IMG/VR virus record: IMGVR_UViG_3300042332_001561
Location: 1 to 58,894 of that record
Strand: one strand, 5' to 3'
Length of the DNA: 58,894 bases
DNA from: a virus
Shown: piece by piece, positions 43,831-53,122 of the stretch
Position numbering within the stretch: the stretch's first letter is position 1
How the letters are laid out: each line of letters starts with the position of its first letter
Program-made: the position numbers and the translations under genes
The notes under the pieces: generated by a model
Told to the model about the DNA's origin: nothing
Seen by the model: the letters and a program-made list of their open reading frames with translations, nothing else
The model's database searches: none

Positions 43831-44765
43831 TACGATACTCCAGTTATATTCTTAGTCAACAAATATGGACTTATTTGTTCTTCACCAAAAGTTAAAAATT
43901 GATCTAAAGAATAAGAAAAACTATTAATTTTTACTTTATTAGATGATGATAATGGATTTTTTTCTTCATCACAAACTATTTCAAAAAGATAGTCACCTTT
44001 TGGTAAGTCTTCTTTAGAATATATTATTTTATCACTCTTTGTAGTAGAGAATAAATCTATTATTAAATTATTTTCAACAAAGATATTTTCTGGTGTTGCT
44101 TCATTCTTTACTGATAAAATAGTTAATTTAATTTTTCCACGATCTGGTCCAACTTCACAATTAAGATTAAAATTTGGACCAGTAAATATGCCTGAGACTT
44201 TTGCTCCAGCTATTGTAGATTCCCCACTCTTCCAATCTACGTTCTGATTTAAAAAAGAAAATCCATAATAGGCGATATCTTCAATGTTTACTGTAAGTAG
44301 CAAATTTCTATCTACTTCAACAGAAGATGAATAACTTGAAATTTGTTCTAGTGTTTCTTGGTATTCTTCATTTCCATCATTTGTAACTTTTATCAAGTTT
44401 TTAATTTTTTTAGTCTTATAATATAAATTATATTCTTTTTGTATATCTTCGTTTTTCAAGTGTGTTTCTGCAGTTTGAAAATATAAAAGATTATCAACTA
44501 TTTTAGATGGAACACAGATAAATTCTGTTGAATCCTCTGATTCATTTTCATATGAAACAATATAAGATCTATCATCTATAAATTCATTTAATTGTGAATT
44601 AATAAATGAATCTATTTTATGTTCATTAAGGTCAACAAATAACCAAGTATCTTTTTCTATATTTTGTTTTACTGTAGGGAAAAAAATTCTTCTTTTTAAA
44701 TTACCATACTTATAATTTTGTGAAGGAAGTTCTTCTCCAAGTTTTATATATCTAAACCAGGACAT
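43830..44765 (-). CDS. Tail-region beta protein
   Basis: This 311-residue protein starts MSWFRYIKLGEELPSQNYKYG, is AT-rich in codon use and predicted to be all-beta, with many Lys, Asn and Ser. It overlaps both neighbours by a single base, so it is translated together with the terminase-proximal tail protein and the FN3 protein. I recognise no motif. A baseplate or fibre component is likely from its location. Confidence 0.5.
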   Translation of the reverse strand: MSWFRYIKLGEELPSQNYKYGNLKRRIFFPTVKQNIEKDTWLFVDLNEHKIDSFINSQLNEFIDDRSYIVSYENESEDSTEFICVPSKIVDNLLYFQTAETHLKNEDIQKEYNLYYKTKKIKNLIKVTNDGNEEYQETLEQISSYSSSVEVDRNLLLTVNIEDIAYYGFSFLNQNVDWKSGESTIAGAKVSGIFTGPNFNLNCEVGPDRGKIKLTILSVKNEATPENIFVENNLIIDLFSTTKSDKIIYSKEDLPKGDYLFEIVCDEEKNPLSSSNKVKINSFSYSLDQFLTFGEEQISPYLLTKNITGVS

Positions 44766-46474
44766 TATTCTACCTCAGCTATTATTATTTCATATTCTGG
44801 AACTAAGTCTGTATCTGGAGATTCTATAGATATTACCAAATCTATAACCGGAATTCCTCCATCTATAATATCAGAAATAAAAGAATCTACACCTATTGAA
44901 AGTGGCTTTGCAACGTACGTTTCAGAATCTTGTTTTGGAGTATCATAATCTATGTCTGTTGATTTTATTCTAACAGAGCCATCAAGGCCATTGTGTGAAT
45001 GTGAAGATATATTGACTCCATCTATTGTTGAATCATTATCAACTAAAATATTGCCAGTTATAGTTCCACCAGACTTTAATAAGTACTGAGGATGATGATC
45101 CTCTTCTAGTCCTGATAAGCTTGCGTGATTTGATATTAGGTCACTCTCATATTTTAACTTATATTCAGAATTTTGAAAGAACGTAAGATAATCATCTTTT
45201 TTAACATTAACAACTACTTTTTGTTTTTGTGTTCCTTTAAAAGATAATTGAAAAAGATAATTGCAGTATTTTCTTTTATTATTAATGAAGTAAAACAAAG
45301 AGTCTATTTTTGCACTTATAATATGACTTCTCTGAATCATGTCAGTTAGTATCATTCCGACGTTTGCATTGATTACATTTGTTGCAATAACTAATTCTGA
45401 TGACAAGATCGGAGCAGATGGAACAATTGATGTTGTATAGAAACTTAACTCCATTGGAGAGCTAATATCTTTTTTAAATACTAAAGCTTGATGAAGATAT
45501 CTTTTATAGAAAATCTCGCAATTGTCTGTATATTCTTTTTTAAGATTTTCTAAAAGATTTTCTATTTCTTCATTAACAGAATCTAATCGAATCGCAAAAA
45601 ATGCTTGGAATTCAATGGCTTGTTTTTGTGTGATTTTATCCAACTCGGCAGCTGGGATCTCTCCTGGTTTCGATAATATGATCTGTCTAATGCGTTTCGC
45701 GTTGTGTAATGCGACTTTTGCCCATGCATCGAACTGTACGGCAACTTGCTTTTGCGTATCATTTTCATATTCCTCCCTGAAAACATTAGTCAAAGTATTT
45801 TTTATTTCATATCCTTCGTTTAAAATATATGTACACAAATTTCTTAAATCAATTAAATAAGAGAATACAGAGTGTGATGTTACTCTTGAATATTCTTTTA
45901 TGAATCTTCTAGCGACATTTGACTCTGATCTATCTGCATACATATATTCTTCAAAAGATATATATGAAGGGTAAAGATTTTCAACTTTAATATACTGTCC
46001 AGTATTTTCATCAAAATATTGACTTCCACCCTTATAGACAGTATCTTCAGAACTTGGAATCTGTTCAATGATGTCTTGGGTTGTAATAGAATTATACTTA
46101 CATACTTCTCCCCATAACATTCTATGAGTTTCCTCTAATGAGGGAGATAAAGTATAATCTATCTGAATATTAGACATTAAAGTTTCTATTTCTTCTATTA
46201 TTTTTGACAATTGAAACATAGCTTCATTCATCTCAATATTTAAAGAATCTAAAGGAATATAATATTCATCTTTAAATGATAGGTCGGCAGCGTTTGGTAT
46301 TATTTGATCAAATAGTGTCTTTGATTTTTTTTCTAAATTATCTTCAAAATAATAAGACTGATCATTATCTAAGCCTTCATAAGTTCCAGTTTTTTCATTA
46401 AAGAATTTAGAACCGCCTGCATAAATGTTTTTATCTTGTCCTGGCGTGTTTTTATTTATATTGTTAACTGACAT
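44765..46474 (-). CDS. Tail fibre/baseplate structural protein
   Basis: This 569-residue protein has a repeated module of about 20 residues near the N-terminus (IYAGGSKFFNEKTGTYEGL and VYKGGSQYFDENTGQYIKV), then a long helical middle part (residues about 180-400) and a C-terminal fibre-type segment with HASLSGLEEDHHPQYLLKSGG, TITGNILVDNDSTIDG and SHSHNGLDG. The DDHPQYL-like motif is common in phage fibres. It is the first gene after the terminase and overlaps the next gene by one base. Confidence 0.65.
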   Translation of the reverse strand: MSVNNINKNTPGQDKNIYAGGSKFFNEKTGTYEGLDNDQSYYFEDNLEKKSKTLFDQIIPNAADLSFKDEYYIPLDSLNIEMNEAMFQLSKIIEEIETLMSNIQIDYTLSPSLEETHRMLWGEVCKYNSITTQDIIEQIPSSEDTVYKGGSQYFDENTGQYIKVENLYPSYISFEEYMYADRSESNVARRFIKEYSRVTSHSVFSYLIDLRNLCTYILNEGYEIKNTLTNVFREEYENDTQKQVAVQFDAWAKVALHNAKRIRQIILSKPGEIPAAELDKITQKQAIEFQAFFAIRLDSVNEEIENLLENLKKEYTDNCEIFYKRYLHQALVFKKDISSPMELSFYTTSIVPSAPILSSELVIATNVINANVGMILTDMIQRSHIISAKIDSLFYFINNKRKYCNYLFQLSFKGTQKQKVVVNVKKDDYLTFFQNSEYKLKYESDLISNHASLSGLEEDHHPQYLLKSGGTITGNILVDNDSTIDGVNISSHSHNGLDGSVRIKSTDIDYDTPKQDSETYVAKPLSIGVDSFISDIIDGGIPVIDLVISIESPDTDLVPEYEIIIAEVE

Positions 46475-46482
46475 TTTTACCC

Positions 46483-48333
46483 CTAAAACATTCTTCTAGA
46501 TATTCTAGTTGATTTTTTCTTCTTAGAAAATCCAGAAGGTTTTATAGCAGAGCCTCTTCCTGTGATCATGATTTTTGATTCAGGTTCTTCTTCGGCAACT
46601 GTTTTTTTATTCGGCATGAAGAAAGCATTTGAAAAGGTTTCCGTATTTGTAGCATATGAAACCTTTGAAAGTTCTCCATAGTTTTGTGTTATAGCTAGAA
46701 GTGCCAGCATAAGTGCATCGTGTGCGTGATCCATTGCTGATCCTGCTGCTTCAAAAACTGGTCTTCCTGTTTGTGTTGTTCTTACAACAACATAAGAAAT
46801 TAATTGTAAATAAAGTTCTTCATCTTTTTCTGGAAATAGAATATTTTCTCTTTCTAGAAATTGTCTTAAGTTATCAACCATAAAAGGTTTCATTTCTTTT
46901 TTTACTAACATTTTAGTATAAGGGTCTCTTATATCCAACGTCTCAGCAAAAGATACTCCTTTTACTTTTTCTTTTAATCCACTTCTAGGATCTTCTATAC
47001 CCTTCTTGTGAAGTAGCTCAACTTGAACTTCTCCAAATCCCCTGTCAACATATATATGTTTTGGATTAAATATTTGATTTAATTCAACTATTCTATCAAC
47101 GGCTTTTGTTAAAGTATATTCAGATCTAACAATCTCTTCTCTGTATGCTACTCGTGTTTTATTTCTGAATCTTGAATCTTCATAATTTTCTGCACAAGCT
47201 TCAACTACGACAATATTTGTACCAGCACCGTATTTATCCCAGTCTACACCTATTGTAAAAAAGCTTCTTGCAGATGTTATCTCAGCATCATAGTTCCAAG
47301 AAGGTGATACAAAAGCTCTGTCTACATATTTTCTAGGATAAACACCTTCTGAGTCTTCGCCCCAATCAGCTTCAATTTCATGTCTATATCCAGACTCTGA
47401 ATATTGTTCTCTAAATTCATCTTCTTGGTCTTTAGAAAAATAAGGGTTACAGTATGATGGAAACCAAAATTCTCTAAACCTATTGCTATTACACCATTCC
47501 CAAAATCTTTCTCTTCTTCCGGTTGGTGTAGATGCACCCATTAAGACTTTATCTGGCTGATCTTCTGCTGTCTTTTGAAGCATTGCGTAAAGAGCATCTA
47601 GGTCATCTGCATGCATGTAGTCCATTTCGTCAAGAATAATTAAATGTGCTTCCTGACCACGAGCTACGTCTGACTTTCCACCTGAACGCATACCAGATGT
47701 AAAGAATCTAATAGTTGAACCATTAGAGAACTGAATCATAAACTGAGGACTGGTTACTTTTCTAGTTATAGAATTCATAACTATGTCATTCTTGGAAGCG
47801 ATTCTTAAAATTTCTTGGTAGATTAGTTCTACTTGAGTTTTCATTGGAGCAATAACTAGACATCTGCCATCTTTATGTGTATAGCTATAGTGAAGAAGAT
47901 TAATTGCCATAGTAAAAGTTTTACCAAGACGACGACCAGCTCTCAACACCTTACGCAAAGAAGGGTGTCTTAATATCATGATTTGATATACTCTTGGTTC
48001 TGCACTTAAGAAGTTCTTAGCCCAAGTTACAGGGTCTTTTGCAATGTGTATCTGCCTTTGTTGTTCTGCAGTTACTCCCATTGACAATAGCTGTCTATCT
48101 AGCTCAAATGGTTCATCAACAAGTAGAGATAATTCTTCATTTGTAAAATCTCTATCTAATACTGGTGTTCCATCACCCCAGTTTAAATGGTTTAATTTAT
48201 TTCTGAATACCCATTCAATTCTATTTACCTGTTTAAGTAATTCTGGGTCTTGTTCTTTAATTATTTCTAAAATATCTTCTCTTGGTAGTTCAGATACTTT
48301 TTTTCTAAATTCTTTAGTTTTATCAATAATCAT
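46483..48333 (-). CDS. Terminase large subunit
   Basis: This 616-residue protein has both terminase domains. In the ATPase domain the Walker A-like motif is RAGRRLGKT (131-139), Walker B is LIILDEM (231-237) and the coupling motif is GASTPTGRR (267-274). In the nuclease domain the first Asp cluster is IGVDWD (361-366), the second YVDRGFGE and the third in MDHAHDALML. It cuts concatemeric DNA and drives it into the prohead through the portal. The N-terminal 110 residues are a linker/adaptor part. A small terminase subunit is not obvious nearby; the Cys-rich protein at 53842-54591 is one weak candidate. Confidence 0.92.
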   Translation of the reverse strand: MIIDKTKEFRKKVSELPREDILEIIKEQDPELLKQVNRIEWVFRNKLNHLNWGDGTPVLDRDFTNEELSLLVDEPFELDRQLLSMGVTAEQQRQIHIAKDPVTWAKNFLSAEPRVYQIMILRHPSLRKVLRAGRRLGKTFTMAINLLHYSYTHKDGRCLVIAPMKTQVELIYQEILRIASKNDIVMNSITRKVTSPQFMIQFSNGSTIRFFTSGMRSGGKSDVARGQEAHLIILDEMDYMHADDLDALYAMLQKTAEDQPDKVLMGASTPTGRRERFWEWCNSNRFREFWFPSYCNPYFSKDQEDEFREQYSESGYRHEIEADWGEDSEGVYPRKYVDRAFVSPSWNYDAEITSARSFFTIGVDWDKYGAGTNIVVVEACAENYEDSRFRNKTRVAYREEIVRSEYTLTKAVDRIVELNQIFNPKHIYVDRGFGEVQVELLHKKGIEDPRSGLKEKVKGVSFAETLDIRDPYTKMLVKKEMKPFMVDNLRQFLERENILFPEKDEELYLQLISYVVVRTTQTGRPVFEAAGSAMDHAHDALMLALLAITQNYGELSKVSYATNTETFSNAFFMPNKKTVAEEEPESKIMITGRGSAIKPSGFSKKKKSTRISRRMF

Positions 48334-48335
48334 AA

Positions 48336-49763
48336 TTATCCAAAATGAGCTGCCATTGCACCAGCTTCAGATCCTAACATAGATCTTGCGTTTAGTCTAG
48401 AGTTCTGTATTGCCATCACACCTCTTGCTCTTGATGTCGCAGCAACTTCTGTATCTTTATATCCCATACCAAACGTAGGTTTACTAAAAGATCCCTGCAA
48501 TGACTTATTGGCGTCGCGTGCTAAGTTAATTCCACTCTTGATTACTTCCCCACCTATTTTACCAAGGTCATATACTAAAGATGCAGTTGCTAATACATTC
48601 AATCCAGGTATAGCAAGAGCTGCACCTCTCAAGCCCAGAGCTGCAGCTCCGCCTTTAGTTCCTAATGTTTTAGTTATTGAAACTCCTGCATTTTTAAAAG
48701 TAGATTTCAATGCTGTTTTTGCTAAGGCTTCATCCCCTAAAGCTGTACCTAACATTTTAACAACTTTGTCTGCACCTTTTTGTGCCATTGGAGATAATCC
48801 TGGTGTATCAAAATGTCCCAGTGCACCTCTGAACATTCCTGCTAAGTATTGTGTACCTTTTCCACCCATAGATGATGCCAGTAAGTTGCCTCTTATTCCA
48901 ACTTGTCCAACCCCTTTTCCTGTGACTGCTCCAGCCATACTTGAATCTACTAAACCTGGAGTAACTGTAGAGATTGACCCGGCCATTCCTCCGCCAACAA
49001 GTGAACTAGTAGATTGTAGTATTGCGGGATTATTCATTCCAGCTAATCTTTGAACTGTTCTGTCAACTTTTGATAATTTTCTTAATGCTCTTTCATTTCC
49101 AGCTAAGGCTTTTCTTTCTAGGATGTCTGTTTTTCTACCAGCAGTAACTGCTGAAAGTAACCCTGCACCTAAAATGTTTTCTCCATCTGTCGCATCAACT
49201 GCTTGAGCTAAACTTTTCATTGGACCAAATCTTGTCTTACCTATAGCTCTAACGCCTCCGGCATAAGAATATAATCCAGTCTCGGCTTGACTAAAAACGC
49301 TAAGAGAACTTACTCTTCTTAAAGCCCTTGGGTTAAGAGTTGCATTGTTAACTCTAGCTCCCCTAAAAACTGGATCCCTTAATGCAAAACCAGCTCCCCT
49401 TACCCTTGCTCCAGATGCATCAAACACATCTGCAACTCCGTTTGTGGTCCCTCTATATCTGCCAAATCTAGTAAATGCCCTATCGCTAATAGAGGGAGTT
49501 AATTGATTTGCTCCAGTTTTAGTAAATGCACCATACTTTGCTGCTCTTCTAGATCCGATTGTTCTTCCACGAACTGTTCTTCCAGAAAGCATTCTGTCAT
49601 CCATGAAGCCACCACCGGCCATCATGGTTCTAGAACCTCTTCCAGCGTTAAAAAGTATTCCCGCTGCTATACCTGGGGTATGCTCAATGGCCCTTAATGG
49701 AAGTGGTGGTTCTGGGACTTCTCCTGAATAAACTTCTTGTCCCGTAAATGGATCTAAAGGCAT
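48336..49763 (-). CDS. Basic virion/injection-type protein
   Basis: This 475-residue protein starts MPLDPFTGQEVYSGEVPEPP. It is rich in Gly, Ala and Arg, with a long basic first half and a hydrophobic Gly/Ala stretch about residues 370-410 (GGAAALGLRGAALAIPGLNVLATASLVYDLGKIGG) that could span or insert into a membrane. It follows the Gly-zipper protein and precedes the terminase. Basic plus membrane-active sequence fits an internal virion protein ejected with DNA. I know no specific family for it. Confidence 0.6.
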   Translation of the reverse strand: MPLDPFTGQEVYSGEVPEPPLPLRAIEHTPGIAAGILFNAGRGSRTMMAGGGFMDDRMLSGRTVRGRTIGSRRAAKYGAFTKTGANQLTPSISDRAFTRFGRYRGTTNGVADVFDASGARVRGAGFALRDPVFRGARVNNATLNPRALRRVSSLSVFSQAETGLYSYAGGVRAIGKTRFGPMKSLAQAVDATDGENILGAGLLSAVTAGRKTDILERKALAGNERALRKLSKVDRTVQRLAGMNNPAILQSTSSLVGGGMAGSISTVTPGLVDSSMAGAVTGKGVGQVGIRGNLLASSMGGKGTQYLAGMFRGALGHFDTPGLSPMAQKGADKVVKMLGTALGDEALAKTALKSTFKNAGVSITKTLGTKGGAAALGLRGAALAIPGLNVLATASLVYDLGKIGGEVIKSGINLARDANKSLQGSFSKPTFGMGYKDTEVAATSRARGVMAIQNSRLNARSMLGSEAGAMAAHFG

Positions 49764-49765
49764 AA

Positions 49766-50323
49766 TTAGTATCCGTTTCTTGAATTATGCATTCCGAGAA
49801 CTATGTTCCCCGAAGCATTCAAAGCTGCAGCTGTTGATGATGAGCTATTTCCATATGGAGAGTTTGCAAAGAAGTTTCTATTCATTCCGGCATAGGCTAT
49901 TGGTGAGCTGAGAACGGCAGCGGATCCTGCTGCTGTACCTAATGTTCCACCTGCTACACCACCTGCTACCCCAGCAAATATTTTACCTTTTAGTCCTGAA
50001 CCTCTTTTGCTAGCAGCTACAGCTCCACCTACAGCTCCACCAATAGCTCCAAGCCCACCAAGCCCTGCTGTAAGGCCAACTGTTGCACCAGTACCTGGCA
50101 CGTATGGATTCATTCTGAATTGATCCATAGGAGCAGTTCTTTGCATTAATCCACCAACTGTTCCTCCAGTTGCAGCACCTAGTAAATACCTACCAGACAG
50201 TTCACCACCAAGAAAGGTTTGATCAGCGTTTGGATCACCAAATGCTGCTTCCATAGCAAAGTCTTTCGCAGCAGGTGCTGATGTTTTCATCGCCCCTAGT
50301 CCCGCAATACCTGCTAACAGTCC
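49766..50323 (-). CDS. Gly-zipper membrane-active protein, main part (second frame)
   Basis: With 32 residues from the upstream frame this makes about 217 residues. It contains a hydrophobic Gly/Ala-rich Gly-zipper (ATVGLTAGLGGLGAIGG and AGVAGGVAGGTLGTAAGSAAV) predicted to insert into membranes, and ends ALNASGNIVLGMHNSRNGY. Just after the shift the sequence is GLLAGIAGLGAMKTSAPAAKD, fitting a continuous hydrophobic segment. The alternative start inside this frame (50374) overlaps the first frame. A pore-forming or DNA-ejection component is a reasonable inference. It ends 2 bases before the 475-residue gene. Confidence 0.68.
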   Translation of the reverse strand, partial: GLLAGIAGLGAMKTSAPAAKDFAMEAAFGDPNADQTFLGGELSGRYLLGAATGGTVGGLMQRTAPMDQFRMNPYVPGTGATVGLTAGLGGLGAIGGAVGGAVAASKRGSGLKGKIFAGVAGGVAGGTLGTAAGSAAVLSSPIAYAGMNRNFFANSPYGNSSSSTAAALNASGNIVLGMHNSRNGY

Positions 50324-50420
50324 GTCCAGCGACAAATCTATTACCAGTTGCTGCTTTACCAACAGATAGAGCACCTTTATTAACTGCTCTTATTCCTTTG
50401 CCTATAGATGATAATGCCAT
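50235..50420 (-). CDS. Gly-zipper membrane-active protein, N-terminal part (first frame)
   Basis: This 61-codon frame starts MALSSIGKGIRAVNKGALSVG two bases after the stop of the exonuclease-containing giant protein. Codon 33 is CGG. The frame-0 continuation after it (TVSRYCGTRGDENISTCCERL) has four cysteines and no resemblance to phage proteins of this region, as expected for an out-of-frame reading. The +1 frame continues as AG-G-LLAGIAGLG, hydrophobic like the rest of the protein. Confidence 0.68.
   Translation of the reverse strand: MALSSIGKGIRAVNKGALSVGKAATGNRFVAGRTVSRYCGTRGDENISTCCERLCYGSSIW
50321..50324 (-). other. CGGA +1 frameshift site 6 (Gly-zipper protein)
   Basis: Frame 0 reads GCT GGA CGG ACT GTT AGC. 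Skipping C reads GGA (C) GGA CTG TTA GCA. Here the frame-0 stop is far downstream (28 codons), so failure of the shift would give a 61-residue product with a Cys-rich tail. Confidence 0.8.
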
Positions 50421-50422
50421 AA

Positions 50423-53122
50423 TTATGCTCCGTATAAATGATTATATTTGTTTGGCCCCATATTAGTGTGGCCTATTTTATTTCTATCCAAGTTACCTAC
50501 GACTCCAGCAGTAACAAGGGGATCTCTTCTGAAAGAACTTAGGTCAGACTGACTTAGTCTTGGACTCTGCCTATTTTGTCCTCCGTATTCAATAGGTTGA
50601 GATTCTACTGTTTCATCGTATACTTGATTTTCTTTATATTTACTATATGTATAGTAACCAACGCCAGCTGCTACTAGACCTATTCCTATATTTCTAATAT
50701 TTTTTTTGTTACCAATATAAAAATCTAACATTTTATTAGCACCAAGCCCCAGCCTAGACCTTGCAAATCGAGTCCTTAGTTGAGACTCTATTCCATTCTC
50801 AGAGATTACGGTAGCAGCTTCGTTTAAAGATTCTACTGCTTCTCGCCCAGATGCTCTAACAGTGCCAGATCTTCTCATGGTTTCTTCGTCTGCAAATGCT
50901 CCTACTCTCACCACATCTCCCTCTCCAAGTTCATCTATAAATTCTGCTGTCATATCCTTAACTAGGGCATCGTTTGTTGCGTCATATCCAACTCTAGCTA
51001 AGTTTCTAGTTGCTCTAGATCCAGTGGTATCGTCATAAGCTATACCTATTCCACCTTCTTCTTCAGCTCTCAAAAGCATATCGATAGCACTATCTCTTCC
51101 TGTAGATTCTATAGATGCGGCGGTTTTGACTATTCTTTCATTTTCTTCCATAAGTCTCTCATCTCCAGAGAGAGCTTCATGTTTAGACATAATGTCATCC
51201 ACTATTCTTGTCATAACTGTTCTCTTTTGATCTTTACTTAAATCTGAGTTCATTTTCCAGAATAGATTTACTTTTTCTGTGCCGTCAGCATTCTTAGCTA
51301 CAGACATGCTGACTCTTCCTGCTTTCATTCCACCTTCTGCAGCCAGAACATCGTTTGCAACTTCGTTAACCATCTGTACTGGTAGGAATAGTCTATTTGT
51401 TGTTTTTGCTTCAGTGCCAAGACCTTCTAATATTCTTATATCTTTTTGTCCAGCATAGTGAGACACTCCATATTCTGGAAGAATATCGGCAACGTCTGCG
51501 TACTTTAAGCTTTCCAATTGAGTTTCATAGGTAGATGCAAGAACATCATCTCCAGCGTCTCTTGCTGCAGTTAATCTTTGTCCGACTATACGTCTTGCGT
51601 CTTGTGCTCTTCCTGCGGTTGATTCGGCCATTATAGAACTAAATACGCGACTTCTTACATCTAGATTTGAATATACATTTCCCATGGCTTGAGAGCTCGC
51701 TGCATATTGTGTTGCTACGCTAAAAATATCGTCTGCTGTCGCATCTGCGCCAAGGCCATAGTTATTTAATCCCACAGCAAAGCCTGCATGTGATGGCATT
51801 CTTCCTCTTGCAATGTTTACCATATCTGGTATGTTTGGATTGCCACCAAACATTTTATAGGTTGATCCAATATTTTCTAATAAAGATTCTTGTGTAATTG
51901 CCGGTAATGCTCCTGGAGTTATAGCTCCAGCCATTCTTGACATTTCGTTAATTTGATGTGCTTGAAGAATGTTTATGCCAAGGCTTCCTATTCTATCTGC
52001 GAATTTATTTACATCCCTTGTTGCTCCCCAAGCAAGAGATGTTGTTCCTGTTGGACCTGCAGCTGCCCCTCTAAGAGTATCACCTATTATGCCTTCTGCA
52101 ATAGTTTGATCAACTTGTTGTACTCCTGCTGAAGTTGAATAATAATAACCTGTATATCTACCTGTGACTCCAGGAATAACGCCTTCTTCTATTGTTCCAT
52201 ACCCTAAGTTACCAGCAGACAAAGGATCTAATACTCCTTTTTCCAAACTAAGAGAAACCATTTTTTTAGCTTTTTCATCTCTTAATATAAAGTCCAACAT
52301 ATCATCAGATATATCTTCTACGCTAGATATATTTGTTGTTATTGTTGTTGCCGAAGATCTTGCTACTGCTTTTTGTGCTGCTACGACATGCTCATTATAC
52401 CTAGCTCCTCTTGGCGTTACTTTGAGCATTTTGCCTCCGCCGCTTGGATCATCTGTTACCATGTATTTTGCCATGTATGTCTGTAAGGCTGCATCTGTAT
52501 CAGCTATGTGAGTTCCCTTAAATATTCCTTCAAACACATCTCTTGCAAAAGTATCTCCCGACTCTGCGTCTTTGTATAATAAATCTAATACATTTGTATT
52601 GAGAGAAATAGCTTCCATTGAAGCATAAGGAGCAGAACCACCAGCTCTAATTCTAGCTAAAAATTCAGGAGAATATATTAATTCTCTAAACTTATCTAAT
52701 CTAGCAAAGTCGTCTGTACCGGCTGGTAAAGTATCTAGCATTTCATTAACTTGATCGTTTAAATATGTTCTAGTAAATTCCAAAGTATCTACAACTCTGC
52801 CATCTTCTGAGATAGCACCAAGTAGTTTACTTACAGCTGTTTTTGCTTCTGTGTTTTTATCAAACCCCTGCATTTGCTTCATTGTGCTTGTTAATGATCC
52901 GATGTCAAAAAATATATTGTGACCAGCTATTACATCTGCTTCTAATAATCTATTTATAAATTTTGTTGATTCATCTAAGAATTCAGAAGGATCCCTTAGT
53001 GCTAGACCACCAGTTTCTCTCTGTAAGAATTCGTTGGCTGTTTTTGTAATGCCGCCTCTTTGGCTAACTGTTAGTCCACCTAATTGTTCTGATGCAAAGT
53101 TTATTGTAGAATCAGTTGTGCC
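50423..53122 (-). CDS. Giant protein with DEDDh exonuclease domain, main part (second frame)
   Basis: With the upstream frame this encodes about 1145 residues. The first ATG here (52882) lies after motif II, so the catalytic domain is complete only through the +1 shift at 53120-53123. In merged numbering, motif I is FDVETTG (Asp219, Glu221, in the upstream frame), motif II is IAGHNIFFDIGSL (Asp319), then RVVDTLEF (358) and motif III is THIADTD (His451, Asp456): a full DEDDh 3'-5' exonuclease set. The remaining 680 residues are helical and unknown, with one hydrophobic helix near the end (IGIGLVAAGVGYYTYSKYK) and a polar tail ending NHLYGA. It may be an injected virion nuclease. Confidence 0.82.
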   Translation of the reverse strand, partial: GTTDSTINFASEQLGGLTVSQRGGITKTANEFLQRETGGLALRDPSEFLDESTKFINRLLEADVIAGHNIFFDIGSLTSTMKQMQGFDKNTEAKTAVSKLLGAISEDGRVVDTLEFTRTYLNDQVNEMLDTLPAGTDDFARLDKFRELIYSPEFLARIRAGGSAPYASMEAISLNTNVLDLLYKDAESGDTFARDVFEGIFKGTHIADTDAALQTYMAKYMVTDDPSGGGKMLKVTPRGARYNEHVVAAQKAVARSSATTITTNISSVEDISDDMLDFILRDEKAKKMVSLSLEKGVLDPLSAGNLGYGTIEEGVIPGVTGRYTGYYYSTSAGVQQVDQTIAEGIIGDTLRGAAAGPTGTTSLAWGATRDVNKFADRIGSLGINILQAHQINEMSRMAGAITPGALPAITQESLLENIGSTYKMFGGNPNIPDMVNIARGRMPSHAGFAVGLNNYGLGADATADDIFSVATQYAASSQAMGNVYSNLDVRSRVFSSIMAESTAGRAQDARRIVGQRLTAARDAGDDVLASTYETQLESLKYADVADILPEYGVSHYAGQKDIRILEGLGTEAKTTNRLFLPVQMVNEVANDVLAAEGGMKAGRVSMSVAKNADGTEKVNLFWKMNSDLSKDQKRTVMTRIVDDIMSKHEALSGDERLMEENERIVKTAASIESTGRDSAIDMLLRAEEEGGIGIAYDDTTGSRATRNLARVGYDATNDALVKDMTAEFIDELGEGDVVRVGAFADEETMRRSGTVRASGREAVESLNEAATVISENGIESQLRTRFARSRLGLGANKMLDFYIGNKKNIRNIGIGLVAAGVGYYTYSKYKENQVYDETVESQPIEYGGQNRQSPRLSQSDLSSFRRDPLVTAGVVGNLDRNKIGHTNMGPNKYNHLYGA

